DNA of 64,000 bases from Deuterostichococcus epilithicus (lineage: Eukaryota > Chlorophyta > Trebouxiophyceae > Prasiolales > Stichococcaceae): contig JAVTLE010000008.1 in the NCBI GenBank assembly GCA_033439295.1, positions 1,364,001 to 1,428,000 on the forward strand, given 5' to 3'. The notes beneath the pieces are model-generated. The model saw only the letters and a list, made by a program, of their open reading frames with translations, ran no database searches and was not told the origin of the DNA. The position numbers were made by a program, and so were the translations under genes. Positions 48,626-60,665 of this stretch are shown here, in pieces (within the stretch, counting starts at the first letter, position 1; each line of letters opens with the position of its first letter).

Positions 48626-48630
48626 TTACA
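48626..48630 (-). terminator. TGTAA polyadenylation-like signal for VPS55
   Basis: TTACA on the plus strand, 155 nt past the VPS55 stop codon on the minus strand, inside the 252-bp convergent gap with claspin. Confidence 0.45.
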
Positions 48631-48784
48631 ACAGCTCGGTATGCAGAATAGCATCAGAACGGTAGCTGCTGACATGCATAGGCGAGCCCTACCCAAGTAA
48701 CAACCTCAAACCACAAGCTAGCAGTAATCAATGGAGCTTATATTGTATGTCTCGAGATCAAATGACTGCAGCAGCTCGGCCGCT

Positions 48785-49720
48785 TCAGTAGTATGTGATC
48801 GTGTCGGCATTTGCAAAGTAATCGTATGCAATGACCGTTAGACCGAGCACCTGCGGCACACAGGTGTTAAACAGCGGGTGAGAATGGCGCATCACACATG
48901 TTTCCGCACCCTTGCAGTTGTACAAGACAAAATTGCACTGCCTCATGATGGCGAACAGCCTCACCGCGACTGCAGCAAGCTCCATCGTCAGCGCTCCCCC
49001 CGTGATCTTCTGCGGGTTCAAGGCGCCAGAATTTGCGTCAGCAAATGGTGCACCTGGTGTCGATGTTGAATCTGCTTGAGAGAGGGAGGATCACCAAGTC
49101 ACCAGCAGGCCGGTGCTGCAATGCAACTGCTGCAATGCAGCTGCTGCCCTCACCTCTGCATGGTACAGGATGGCGGGGATGGCAATCGACCCCACTGCCG
49201 AGAAGCCAGTCAGAAATTTGCCAGCGTCTATCCACCTGCATGGACAGGAGGTAGTCAAGAGCAGCAAAGCTTGGCGCACGCTGCACCAGAACCAAACTCA
49301 GAGTGGACAGTATGTATGTTGACAGCCAGGCAGAGCCCTCACCCGCTGGCAAGGCTGCTGCCGCCATACGCGGAGCTGTCCATGCCGCCAAAGAACAGCA
49401 TCGGCATCGGCACGAGGACATACATGAACGCCGTCAGCATGGGCCACCAGTTGTGCCACAGCAGGCAGCCCAACAGTTGGAGGAGCACGCCCAGGCTGAA
49501 GCTGAAAGCCAACCCGCCTGCGTGCACAACGAAGCATGTGAGCCCACTGGGGCGCTTTGATAGGTTGGCGGCAGTGTGGTGGCTTTACCTAGGCTTCAAT
49601 GCAGACATGAAACATCAGCCAGCATGTCAAGTTATTGTATCAAGCAGTTGCAGAGATTTTCGCCGCAGCAAGGTGGTTGCCGGAACCCTCACCCAGTATC
49701 CGAACATCTTGAATGGCCAT
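48785..49720 (-). CDS. VPS55: VPS55/LEPROT-family endosomal membrane protein
   Basis: Small four-helix membrane protein of late endosomes; yeast Vps55 pairs with Vps68 in endosome-to-vacuole traffic. Five exons (minus), all in phase: 49693-49720, 49343-49517, 49154-49235, 48965-49009 and 48785-48850, giving 131 aa, the normal family length. The first exon is only 28 nt (MAIQDVRIL plus one base) and is chosen because it is the ATG exon giving phase 1 into GLAFSFSLGVLLQLLGCLLW. Other hallmarks are HNWWPMLTAFMYVLVPMPMLFF, WIDAGKFLTGFSAVGSIAIP AILYHAE (two segments), KITGGALTMEL and a final helix ending DTITYY. Plant VPS55 has the same NWWPML...P(L/M)PxxFF and DAxKFLTGxSAVGSIAIPAIL blocks. Confidence 0.93.
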
Positions 49721-50304
49721 AATACCTCTGCTGCAAATTCAGTGCCCCAGAAGCTTTCGGAAGCCTTCGATAGACTGGCCTGACCGTATCTCGGGCAAAT
49801 GCAAAGCACGGAGCTGTGCCGAAAGCGTTTCGGAATGAGCTCCGACCGTTCCCGCAAGAGCACCGTCCTCTTCAAATTGCTGCAGCAGAGCTCGCCAATG
49901 GGGGTCCGCTCGGTCTGCAAACATGGACTGGAGAACTCAAGGGAGCCATGTCGGAGTGCAATTGATGCAGTCGATGTAGGGTTTATCCGCCCTCGGTGTC
50001 GCGCGGCGATCCACTCCTTTGCCCACGTTTGAAGTTCGAAAGCATCATGTTCAGTTGACACCAGTCGGGTTCCTTCTGCTTACCCGAAGCGCACTGCCCA
50101 CCGTCGCAGCATCCATTTGCAGGCCCAGGAATCGGAAAAGGGGGCGCATTGGCGCATACGGGTGCAGTGCGAGCAAGCCAAGTCTGCCACAGCACCTTGA
50201 CCTTTCAAGTCGAAACCTATCGCACGAACAGAGTCAGTAGTAACACCGTTGGTGCATCCGGTCATGCCACTGCAGTGACGAGAGTTTCGCCAGGTCGAAT
50301 TGCC
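49721..50304. promoter_or_regulatory. Divergent promoter region, VPS55 (-) and CAF-1 p60 (+)
   Basis: 584 bp between the two start codons, lower in GC than the exons. No specific promoter element or additional gene recognised. Confidence 0.45.
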
Positions 50305-53300
50305 ATGAGGGCGAAGGTGCTGCAGATTGTCTGGCATGGCAAGGAGCCTGTATACTCGCTGGACTTTCACCCAAGCGGCCTGCTGGCGACAGCAGGCGGA
50401 GACAAGGAGATCAAGGTGTGGTCTGGTCTGCGTGCACCGTGCCTGACACTCCGCCCACCTGTTGTGTTGAACCCTGGTACACAGCTGCATACGTCGTCCG
50501 CTCAGCTTTCGCATGGGGGTCATGCGACTGCAGCTTTGGCGTGTGGGCCGCGAGAAGGACGGCTCTCCGACGGTGGAGCACGCCACCAGTCTCACAGGCG
50601 GCCACACGCGCACTGTCAACTGCGTCCGCTTCTCGCCGACGGGTGAGGGTTGTGCAGTCGACTGCGATCACAGACCGATTCTCATGCTGAGGCCAGAGCC
50701 TGTCATTGCGTCTCTGCAGCCGCAATGCGGAAGTTTGTGCCTTGGTCGAACCTGCTCAGCTCGCATTTTGCGCAACAAGGATGTTGCTGCGTCGTCGGTC
50801 ATGTATCAAGTTGCAACCCTGCAGGTGAGCACCTGGCGTCCGGCGGCGACGGCGGGGAGATGTTCCTGTGGAAGGCCAACATGGAGCTGCTGAAAGAGGA
50901 GGAGACACACTGGGGGCGCCAAATCCTACGGTGCGGCTGCCTCAGCTCAGCAGGCTTCTGCCGAGCACAGTGTCTTGCATTAGCCATTTCCGCCCATGCC
51001 TTGCTCGTACCTGCGAGGCATCAGCGGCAGCAGAGAACTGCGCAGCCCGCAGTCCGATGGTCTGCACTTGCAACGCCCCAAGACGCACCATGACGTCTTA
51101 TCGGGCGCATGCGCGCGGCCGCAGGTCGCACACGGACGACGTGCAGGACCTGGAGTGGGCGCCAGACGGCAGCGGCCTGGCTAGCGGCAGCATCGACAAC
51201 ACGGCGGTGCTGTGGGACGCGGGCACCGGTCGCGGCGTGCTGCGCCTGGAGGGCCACAAGCACTTCGTGCAGGGCTGCGCCTGGGACCCGGCGTCCCGCT
51301 ACCTGGCCACACAGTCCGCCGACCGCTCCGTGCGGTGAGCCCACCGGCTGACACATGGGCTGGGCTCGTCGGACCAGTGCTTGGAGACACTCTCCCTGCG
51401 GCAGTGATGTCCGGAATTCCTTTGCCAGACCAGCGGCGGTCGAGGCCGCAGCACCGCGGTGCGGCTGAGCTGGTGTTGAGGCATGCCCCGTGTATGTTCA
51501 ACAGGATTTATGGCCCCAAGCCGCCGGTGGCGGGCAAGAAGGTGCGGCCCACCGCCGCCGCAGCCTCCTGCGTGGGCGCAGCGAAGGACCTCGTCTGCCA
51601 GCATGTCCTCGCCAAGGGCCCGCCGACAGCGCCGCCAGGTGCATAGAAGATGAGGCCGGGCCGTCATGGCGGCATGTTGCCCTACCTGCTTGCCATGCAA
51701 GCTGCCTCGTTTCCAGCAGCATGCGGCGATGGCCACGGTACACACTGCAGCACTGCCTTCCACATACAGGCTTCAGCGCCTGCGGTCGAAGTCGTCGTTC
51801 ACGTTGCGTCCAGAACGGGCTGCGCAGCTGACAGAGTTGCAGATGGCGCCAGAAACCTCCTGTGCCTGGTTGCAGCGGGATCGGGCGGCGTGCCTGGCAA
51901 GGCGCAGCGACAGGCGCTGTTCGAGGACGAGCATGTGCTGACGTTCTTCCGCCGCCTGGCCTGGTCCCCGGATGGTGAGGCAACACTTTGCAGTCTGTTG
52001 AATCCGTCAACCCTGTAAGCCCTTAGGTCGTGTGCAAGATGGCGCAGTTGCTGATGAGCTGCAGCCACCTGTGCGCGCAACCAGCTTCAAGTACACACTC
52101 CATCACCCCTCTCGGAGGCTTGGTCACACAAACATGCCGGCGCAGGCTCGTTCCTGACCGTGCCTACCGGCATCTACCGGCGCGGCAACAGCGGCAGCCC
52201 CGGGCACACCACCCAAATCTATGCGCGGGGGCACTGGGACGCACCGGTGCGTGCTTGCGACTTTCGGCTGCCAAGTCCCTGCAGACATGCGTGTGTCTCG
52301 AAAAAGTGATTGCAGTCGAGCGAGTGTACCTCTCGAGCAATACAACACCCTCGCTGCTTCCGCGGGCAGTGCTGTCGCTGTCGCACGGCAACGAGTTCAT
52401 CTTCATAGGACCTTCCGGGTGATCGGCAACCCATTGTGCCGCAGGTGGCCCACCTGCCGGTGCTGGCGTCGCCCGTGGTCGCCATTTCGTTCTGCCCGCA
52501 GCTGTTCGCCCTGCGCCCGGCGCTGCCGGGCGACGCCGTCAAGAGCGACATCGCTTCTGGGCAAGCAGTGGCCGGCGTGGACGGCGCCGGGGCTGCTGGC
52601 GCAGCGGGCGCGGGCAAGGCGCTGGTGCAGCTGCCGTACCGCATGGTGTTTGCGGTGGCGACGACGGACAGCGTGTTCCTGTATGACACCCAGGTGCCGG
52701 TGTTTCCGCAAAACCCATCCACGAACCAGCAATGAGGGAGACTCAGGTTGATGCAGCTTGAGGGGCAGCCTGCATCCGTGGATCCTGCATCATGGCACCT
52801 GACACGTGCATTGCTCGTCGCCTCCCAAGCTCCAGGAAACGGGGCGTGCAGTGAGCGCAGCACTCGAGGGAGCAGCTTGCTCCTCTGCTGCCTCCGGGGC
52901 AATGGGGTCAGAGGCCATCGCTGACGAGTCGCACACGTGCAGCCGCGTGCGTTGGCCCAACAGCGTCTGAAGCTGTTGCTGCCGCGCGCCAGGGCATGCG
53001 GCCGCTTGCGGTGTTGGGGGCGCTGCACATGGACTGCATCACAGACGTTGCCTGGTCGTGCGACGCCGCCACGCTGGCGGTCGCCTCCCGCGACGGCTAC
53101 TGCTCCCTGACGGCCTTCACCCCGGGGGAGCTGGGGGCGCCCGCGCCCGAGGCGGCGGTGCCACCGCACATCGCGCGTCGGCTGGCGTCCGCAGCAAAGC
53201 GGCAGCCGCCCAGGTCAGCTTTACTGTCGTGGGGATTGGTCCCGACCCGTCTCCCGTCCTGTGTTTTCAGACGCGCAACTCTAAACCTTGACGGCACACT

Positions 53301-54033
53301 CCGCTCAGTAGCAGCCAAGCCGGCTTGCCACTACAGCTACGAGGTACAGCACGGCTTCCGGCAGCAGTTCCTTCTGATGCTTATCTTCGGTTTCCCCAGG
53401 CCACCGCCCCAGCCGAAGCAGGCGCCCAAAGCGCAGCCAGCAGCTTCTGACACCGCTAGCGCCCGCCCGCAGCAAGCCTCCCCGGCGCAGCAGCCTGCAC
53501 AGCCGACTCGCATCGTGCCGCAGGCGGTGCCGGCAGGCGCCCCGCCGGCGTCCGGCCCAGCAGCCACGCCGCAGCAGCGCCGCATCATGCCGCAGGCCAT
53601 GCCCGCAGCAGCTAGCCAGCCGTCCGGCCCAGACGCGCAGCGGCGCCACCTCGCGCCGCAGCCGGCGACAGCGGCGACGCCTCCGGCAGCGGTGGCGCAC
53701 ACTGGAAGCGAGGCACGCCGAACGGTCTCGCGGCAGCTGGATGCAGCCGCACGTGCCGCGGCGCCCATGGCCGGCAGCGCCGTCACAGCGGCAGACGAGA
53801 CAGCCCAGGACGCGGCTGATCTGGTGGGCGCCGCTGTGGGCGGCAATGCCCCAGGCGGCCTAAAGCGCGACAGCAGCGCGGCGCTCGGCGCCGGGGAGGC
53901 AGCCACAAGGAAGCAGCGGCGGCTGACGCCAGTGCCGGTGGCGCGCGCGGGCTCGATTACAGAAACGTTTGCCATTGCGCAGCCAGCACATTCCGGCGGT
54001 GGTGGCGCGTCGCAGGTGGATCTGCCCATGTGA
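50305..54033 (+). CDS. FAS2: Chromatin assembly factor 1 p60/Cac2 subunit (FAS2-like WD40 protein)
   Basis: WD40 subunit of CAF-1, which deposits histones H3-H4 behind replication forks. Ten exons, all in phase: 50305-50415, 50534-50642, 50825-50930, 51125-51334, 51505-51638, 51876-51974, 52146-52246, 52445-52693, 52993-53213 and 53400-54033, giving 657 aa. The propeller starts VLQIVWHGKEPVYSLDFHP and includes HTRTVNCVRFSPTG, HLASGGDGGEMFLWK, DDVQDLEWAPDGSGLASGSI, GHKHFVQGCAWDP, FFRRLAWSPDG, LPYRMVFAVATTDSVFLYDT and DVAWSCDAATLAVASRDGYC, the last two being typical of p60/Cac2. The C-terminal ~210 aa are Ala/Pro/Gln-rich, with repeated R-I-x-P-Q pieces and a basic RRLTPVPV segment resembling the ASF1-binding B-domain. 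Same functional setting as the neighbouring claspin gene. Confidence 0.93.
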
Positions 54034-54803
54034 TCCGCGATCCGGGACCAGCAGAAACTGTGCTTTTGCTTTTGCACGGCAACCTGGAGCTCGCCCAAAG
54101 CCACAGGGATGCGACTTGATTGGACTCAGCATCCCCTGCAAGCCGGACTGTGCACTTCTATGCCATCCAATCTTTTCTTGTGCTGAAGCCTTCATCTGCT
54201 GGACGCAGCTGGCGTCGCCAGAAAACAGCCGCGAGGCTCCGCCGATGCCAAAGTATGCGCCCAGCCGCCGCATCACACCTGTGGCGCTGGTCAGGCCGCA
54301 GCTGTAGGGGCCAGCGCAACAATAGCTGCTAGAGAATGCTATGAGCAGCGACACGATATTGAATGCACGGCTTACTCGGTGTTGAATGTCGCAGCTTGAA
54401 GCTTACGCAGCTGCAACTGTACGACAGAGTCACAACAATTAAAGGAGGCATACAAACGACTGGTCTGAGTCGCATGCATTCGACACCACAGCATCAATCC
54501 GTGCAGGTGGTTTGAGTACGAGTACCCGCTTGGGTATTCGTGCTTTCAGAGGCAGAGCCGAACGAGCCCCAAGAGCTAAATGATACAGCGTCACACGCAA
54601 GCGCAAGATCATGAATACTACCTAAAGACTGCTTACCTGTTTATCGTTTAACCATGGGTTCGGCAGCATTGCAAACTCGCCTTGGGTTCCGGGCTGTGTC
54701 GATCAGCCTGCCGATCCTCGTCAAGAGCCGTTTCAGCGTTTCCAGAGCATGGCTCGCAGCTGCCTCTGCTGATAGTATGGCCTGGGAGCGGCTCGCGGAC
54801 AAA
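54034..54803. other. Convergent intergenic region, CAF-1 p60 (+) and SNX (-)
   Basis: 770 bp with two 3' UTRs. The middle (about 54340-54650) is AT-rich compared with the rest. No TGTAA in the expected position was seen for either gene, and no coding segment was recognised. Confidence 0.55.
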
Positions 54804-57800
54804 TCACTGTGCATCGCCGTCTTCGTCCCTGCCCGGCGGGATGAGAGTTCGCCATGTATCCGCGGTCTCCTGTGCCGTGCGCGCCTGCGCAATTGCAAAG
54901 TCTCGCAGCACTGCCGCCATCTCGTCCGCTCGCTCCTCCTGCGAGGTGGTCAAAGCGGCGACTTATGGCCAGCCGCAACACCGGAACCACACGGTGAGCC
55001 GCGAGCAGGTGCCGGCGCCAGGCCCGAAACAGACAGGCCGTCCAATGCGACGGGGTGGCCTGCGAGGCGCGCCGCCGCCGGCAGCACCGGTCGGATTCGT
55101 CCCCCCAGCAGGCGGCACATCCACCACTGGCTTCCAGTGCAGCCACACAAGGGCAATGGGAGCCCACTACGCGCCGGCAGGCCGCGGGAAAGGGCCCACC
55201 CAGACACACCTGGAAGCGGGCGAGCTCCAGCTTCATGCGGGAGATGATGGTGTCGAAGGTGGCCTGCGCGCCCTCCACCCTGTACTGCGCCTCGTTTAGC
55301 TCCCGCTCCACCTCTGCTACCTTATCCTCCTGCGGTGGGGAGAACACAGAACAACGACATCAGGCTGAGGGCGAGACGTGGACAGGTGAATGGAGGTGGG
55401 GCCGAGGCTGGAACGCGGTGTACTCGGCGAGAGCACATCATGACGCTACTCACGACACTGTTGCACCGTCGCATCGCGCCCACCGGGATCCACCACTGTC
55501 CTTGCTGCTGTCTGATCGACACGCTCCTCATCGACTGCTGGACACGAGAGTGCGGGGTCTCAAGAGAGGGTGGTTGTGTCGACTCCTGGGAGGGAGGGGC
55601 CGGAACGCAGGGCGGTGCAGCCCAGGCTCGCACCCGGATGCCGGGTGTGCCGCGCAGCTTCATGAGCTTGGAGCGCTTGCCGGCGACGTCGGAGCGCGCC
55701 GCGTGCAGCGCCGCCAGCGCCAGCCCCCTGTCCGCCATCGTCGCCTTGGCGCTCTTCACCAGACGCACAAACTCCTGCGCGCAGAGGTGGCACATGCGTG
55801 GGCGTGCCGTCGGCGAGCCCTGGTTGAAAGCGTGAAGCGTGTGCCTCCGCCGATCCCAATGAGGGGCACACGGCATGCGCAGGTCTGCACACAAATGGCA
55901 GTGCGTGGCCCAAGCAATTGCGAGGCTGCGGTCCTCTACCGGGCACAGCCTCCTGGAGCCACCCACGGCACGGGTTGCAGGCCTATGTCAGCGGCGCGAC
56001 ATGGCAGAGCCCAAACAATGCAGAAGACACCTTGAGGGGCGCCTCGAAGGATGTGCTGAGGCTGGCAGACTGCTCGCGCGCGGACTTGGACAGCAGCTCT
56101 GCCTTGTCGCCCATGCGCATGAAGGACTGCGCCAGGTCGCCGCCCTCGAACTTCCCCAGCCCCACCTGTTTGGCAGGCGCACAGCATGCATGAGCTGCTG
56201 CCTAGTGGGTGGTTTCCTCGAACTTGCCGAGCCCCACCTGCCACGGTAACAGGGACGCACGGCTTCAATGGGCAGAGCAGTCCGCCGCACGGTGATCACG
56301 AGCAGACGATGGTGAATCAAGCGGCCTCAAGAAAATTTTGATTGCGTTCCGTATCTCTGCACCGGTACAGGCGGCAAGCTAGCCCGCAACCTGAAGGCAA
56401 TCTGCAGCCGAAGCGGTCGGGAGTGACACAGCGCCCGGGGTCGTAAAGGGGGAGACAGGAGAGCAAGTGGGAGGTCAGCCTGCGGGGGCGGGGGCGGCCG
56501 CGAAGCACGGACCATTGAGGCGCCAAAGTCGGCCAGGGCGCCCGACAGCGCGTCCTGGCGCCGGATGAGGCGCGCCGCCTGCTTGTGCGCCTCCGCCAGG
56601 TGCGTCTCCAGCTGGCCCACATACTCCCGCACCTGCCGTGGGAGCAGAACTCATTCAGCATTCATTCAAAATTGAGTGGCCTCAAGATATTTCGTCACGT
56701 TCTGTTGGCACGGCACGTTGCACAGACACTGTGCCAACTGAGTGGCGGGGTCCTCTGCGGGGCAGCGCCCGCCGCCACGGCGCCTCCGCCGAGACCGCGC
56801 CCGCCTCTGTCCAACGAATGGGCAGCAACCTGCTGCCTGCCCTGCACGGCCGACGCCCCACATGCAGATGACTGGCAGGGAACGACCACTGCATACATGC
56901 TTCCAGCCCTTCCGAAGACAAGCATCAGCCTGTGGACGGCGGACAGTCTGCAGAAAGCCGTCACCTCCAGACCGTGAGGCTTCAGGTCGTCAGCCTGAAG
57001 CACCTGGACGCAATGTTCGAGCAATCGCAAACAGGCGCACAACATAAAAGTGTTCCAGTTGTTTGATCCAAAAATGCGCACCTTGAGGTACTGCGGGTCC
57101 TCCTCCGCATCCTCGGTCTTGCCGGCGATGAGCGCCACGGTGGAGTGGCTCAGCTCCCTGAACATCTGCACCGCCCCCGCCAGCGTCTTCTTCGCGCCGC
57201 CGCCCGACTCCGCCGCCGCCCGCGCAACCTGCGCGGTTGCGGATTCGCATATTCGCGGGTCTGGCGCACCCTTCCTCCACCATGGGTTCTCAGACGGCGC
57301 AGCGCCTCTCCCGACTGCCCCGCCGAGTCGGGTGGCCCGCGCGGGGCGCTGCCGGCGCATGGGACGCCGCACACTCTCCAAGGTCACGCAGCCTCCGTCA
57401 CAGGCCAGCAGGACCTTCGGCGGCGTCGACCAGCCCGGTGGCCGGGCGGCGTCCCCAGGTTCAGGGTTCAGTGGCGCGCACCTCGACCTGCCACTCGCCC
57501 TCGTTATCTTCCAGGAAGGCGCGCAGGTCGCCGCTCTCCGCCAGCGCCGGGTGCGCTGCCTGCAGAACGCTTGACACCGTCAATCGGAGGGCACACTCAG
57601 CATCATTCCCTGAAGGGTCGCAGTGCATGGCCATTGCTGTCGGCGTATCTTGCCTATGAACAGATTCGTCTTTAAGCGCAGGCTGTGATATTGGTCACGC
57701 CACAGCACCACAAGACTCGTCACACAAGCAGGGGATGCTGTGCCGCATGCAACATCGAATGCCAATTACCACTCTGTTGATGAACTTTTCGAGGGCTGCC

Positions 57801-58736
57801 CGCCGCTGCCGCAGGAAGATGGGCGACATCTGGATCTTCTGCATCGGATTCTTCTCCGGGATAGGCGGTATGATTATGCCTGCGTGACACAAACATGTCG
57901 ATTCGCTCCGTTTGAGGCTCTTTGGAGGATGATTGCAGCGTGTTGAGGTTCACAAGATGCATTCGTAACACGACAGGACTGGCGAAAGGACTGGCGCTGC
58001 ATGGGCACCTCGATTGTGCTCCGATAGCCGCTGATGGAGCCACGCGAAATCGCGGAAGCGGCGGACGACCTCCATGGTGGGGTTGCGGTACTGCGGCAGC
58101 GACGTCTTCGTGCGCACCTTGTACTGGTGGAACGCCTGCTGGGGCGTTGTGCACCAGGGGTATCAGCGACCAGGGGCATCAGCGGCCGAAGGGGCGCACC
58201 AGGTGTAGGCGCCCTGATGCCGGTGCCTCTGTCACATGTGCTCTCATTGCATATCAGGGCATACATTTGCAGATCAAGGCCGTGCTTGCGGAAAGATGAA
58301 GAGATGCGGAGCAGTCCGTCTACGGCAGCAGCTCACCCCGACGCCGTCACCTTGCTTGATGGCGTCAGACACTGATATCTCAAAGGCCGGCGCTGGCCGC
58401 TCCTGCAGTTGCTGCCGAGTATGTAATGCTCCGAGACTAACATGGCCTTCGATAGAGTTTCACTACAGATGAACGAAACACTAGGTGGATGGTCTGAACG
58501 CAATGCAGGGTGTTCATAAGCCCTACCGCAGTGGCGGCGTCCCCGCCTCTGGACACGTCCTGCGGCAGGGCAGCGGCAGTGATGCTTATCAGAGTGACTT
58601 GAAAACATACGCCTTAATTCCCGTCTCCGCATTTGACGCAGTGCACAGCCACCCTCGGAGAGAAGAAACAGACCGCTTCGCTCATGACGACGCTCTCATA
58701 TGGAGGCGGGGGCCCGTGCACGCTGCTCGTGCCCAT
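54804..58736 (-). CDS. SNX1/Vps5-like sorting nexin (PX-BAR)
   Basis: Retromer-associated sorting nexin that binds PI3P and curves endosomal membranes. Eleven exons (minus), all in phase: 58674-58736, 58337-58402, 58009-58135, 57773-57879, 57482-57559, 57082-57228, 56513-56632, 56031-56165, 55634-55774, 55210-55329 and 54804-54938, giving 412 aa. The start MGTSSVHGPPPPYESVVMSE is short and Pro-rich. The PX domain (about residues 24-125) has FHQYKVRTKTSLPQYR, VVRRFRDFAWLHQRL (PI3P-binding Arg) and IIIPPIPEKNPMQK. The BAR part has GLGKFEGGDLAQSF, YVGQLETHLAEAHKQ, EFVRLVKSAKATMADR, VAEVERELNEAQYRVE and a final TWRTLIPPGRDE. Same layout as plant SNX1. The acidic N-terminal region of yeast Vps5 is missing. 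Confidence 0.92.
56144..56240. repeat. Duplicate of an SNX exon-intron boundary within the adjacent intron
   Basis: The first ~18 nt of exon 56031-56165 plus its acceptor (plus-strand 56144-56168) recur 72 nt away at 56216-56240 with two mismatches in 25 nt. On the minus strand the copy would read VGLGKFE after an AG, as in the true exon, and then diverges. Confidence 0.85.
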
Positions 58737-59396
58737 GGTGCCACCGTCCCAGCTTGGGAACCAGCTGAGCGGGTCTCTCTGTCAGCCGTTGGCGGTACTA
58801 CTCAGGCTGCCGCTGTGCTGCATCAGTGAGGGCACAAGTGTTTAGATGACACAGTTCAAGTTCGCCGCGGTGGACAATTTGAACTCGTGGCATCTTTACT
58901 AACGATCACACCAGTTGACCGAGGACATGCCACACCAGAGTTGATTTCCAGCACGCTGATGGTCGCCAATTCCTTCGGTTGTTGCTGCTATTCCGTTCCG
59001 GAAGCTCGAATCCAGCGGAGTTCTGTGTGACTTCAGGCACCTCTTGCGGGCGTGTGGCTGGACTGAGCACAGCTTCAGCGAATTGGTCGTTGCGAAAAGC
59101 TCTGCCCGTCACAATTGCAAAGCCTTCTGCCTGGAAGCGTCACAAGGAAGCCATGTGTGAATCGCGGGACTCGTGCATGTGGACTTGTGGAGAAGGCTTT
59201 GGGCTCTGACGAACAACGCTGTGAGACATCTGTGAGACACTTTGAATCTCGCGCAAAGAAAGCTTGCCACAATTGACTGCACGGTCCCGTCTCCAGAAGT
59301 CAGACGCCTCGTGCAACTCCGCAGCACCAGTGGGCGATCTCAGCAAGGACGTCGCCAGACCACCTGAAACAATAGTTTGGCACATGCAGCCACACG
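58737..59396. promoter_or_regulatory. Divergent promoter region, SNX (-) and SRP19 (+)
   Basis: 660 bp between the two start codons. No confident promoter element or extra gene recognised. Confidence 0.45.
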
Positions 59397-60397
59397 ATGC
59401 CCGACTCTGATGACTATGACAAGGTACGTATGCTCGAGGCGGCGTGCCTCCGGCTTGACAAGCACCCTATGTGTTCGGCTCGCCACATGACGCCTTGAGC
59501 GCTGCGTGCAGCGGGTGGTGATCTACCCTGCGTATATCAACAGCAAGGTGACAGTCGCTGGCGGTCGCCGCGTTCTGAAAGCCGAAGGTGCGGCTCGTGC
59601 AGCATGTGTTAGCGGCGCGCACCGGCCGTCACCCAGCAAGGAGAATGCTCATAGTATGCACAGAATCGAAGAATTCCTTGCCCCTGCTGCGTCGCGTGCA
59701 GGTTGCGAGAACCCCAACGTCCTTGAGATCGCAGACTGCTGCAACATCGGGCTGAAGCTCAAGGCGGAGTATGAGGTGCGTCGAAGGATCCCGGCTCGGG
59801 GGCCTATTTTCTGTGTCCACCAATGGCGTCAGACGCCTGCTCTGTGCATTCGGTTGTGCGTGCTCTTGTGCATCCAGCAGGACGGTGTATGCAATCGACA
59901 CAAGGCGTGCGGTGTCAGTGATGACGATGTTGAAGCATGGTCCCGCAGCTGAAGTCGTACCCAAGGGAGTGGTGGGTCAAGGGCCGCGTTCGGGTGCAGC
60001 TGAAGAACGATGATGGCAGCCTCTGCAACCCCGACATCCCAGACCGTGAGCACCTTCTGCTTGCTTGCCATGACCTTGCATCTGATCGGTCCCGCATTCC
60101 CATCACCGCTGGTACCCGAGCCTTCAGCCAGTTTGACGGGCTGCGGCCTCTGCAGCTGGCCCAGTTGTTTGCCACAGTATCTACTGGGCGCTGAGGAAGA
60201 CTCCCTTTTTGGGATGGACCGCAGGCAAGGCCCTGTACCGAAAGGTGGCAGAGCTGGTGCCCAAGCATCCAGGGCGGTCAAAGCGGGCGCAGGCAGCTGC
60301 CCAGGCAGCCAAGGAGAAGGAGGAGCGCGACGCCCGCGCCGCCAGCTCAGCAGCCTCCGGCAAGTCTGGCAAGAAGGGGAAGAAGGGGCGCAAGTGA
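59397..60397 (+). CDS. SRP19: Signal recognition particle 19 kDa subunit
   Basis: Binds the helix 6/8 tips of SRP RNA and prepares the binding site for SRP54 in co-translational ER targeting. Five phase-consistent exons, 59397-59423, 59512-59587, 59702-59775, 59949-60045 and 60165-60397, give 168 aa. Conserved order: RVVIYPAYINSKVTVAGGRR, ENPNVLEIADCCNIGLKLKA, SYPREWWVKGRVRVQLKND, then RKTPFLGWTAGKALYRKVAE and LVPKHPGR. The C-terminal ~45 residues are an Ala/Lys-rich basic tail (GKSGKKGKKGRK), as in eukaryotic SRP19. The last acceptor at 60164 was chosen because it alone keeps the LRKTPF block in frame. Followed 268 bp later by the Dabb gene on the same strand. Confidence 0.93.
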
Positions 60398-60665
60398 GCA
60401 GTCGCAGCGCGGCCCAGCGCCGCCGCTGCCGCCGCTGCCGTCGCCGCTGCTGCACACACGCGCTGGCGCCATCAGCTGGGGCCGCTGCGGCGTCGTGGCG
60501 GCAGCCTGGAGGCGGCAGCCCGTGCGGGGCACTGCCTTCGTGCTGTGGCCGCCGGCTGCGGCATGCCAGAGCGGATCAGCGGCGGCCGCGAGGCTGCGCA
60601 GCAGACGGGTCTCGGCAGCTGCAGCGGCAGCCGGCGGCGGCGCTGAACAGCAGCAGCGGGACACG

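Noticed and set aside
49627-50061. 144-codon minus-strand frame overlapping the VPS55 first exon
   Set aside because: The conserved VPS55 start exon lies in a different frame at 49693-49720; this frame has no family similarity.
43395-54033. A replication-coupled operon-like unit of claspin and CAF-1 p60
   Set aside because: VPS55 lies between them on the opposite strand and each has its own promoter region, so co-location alone is weak evidence.
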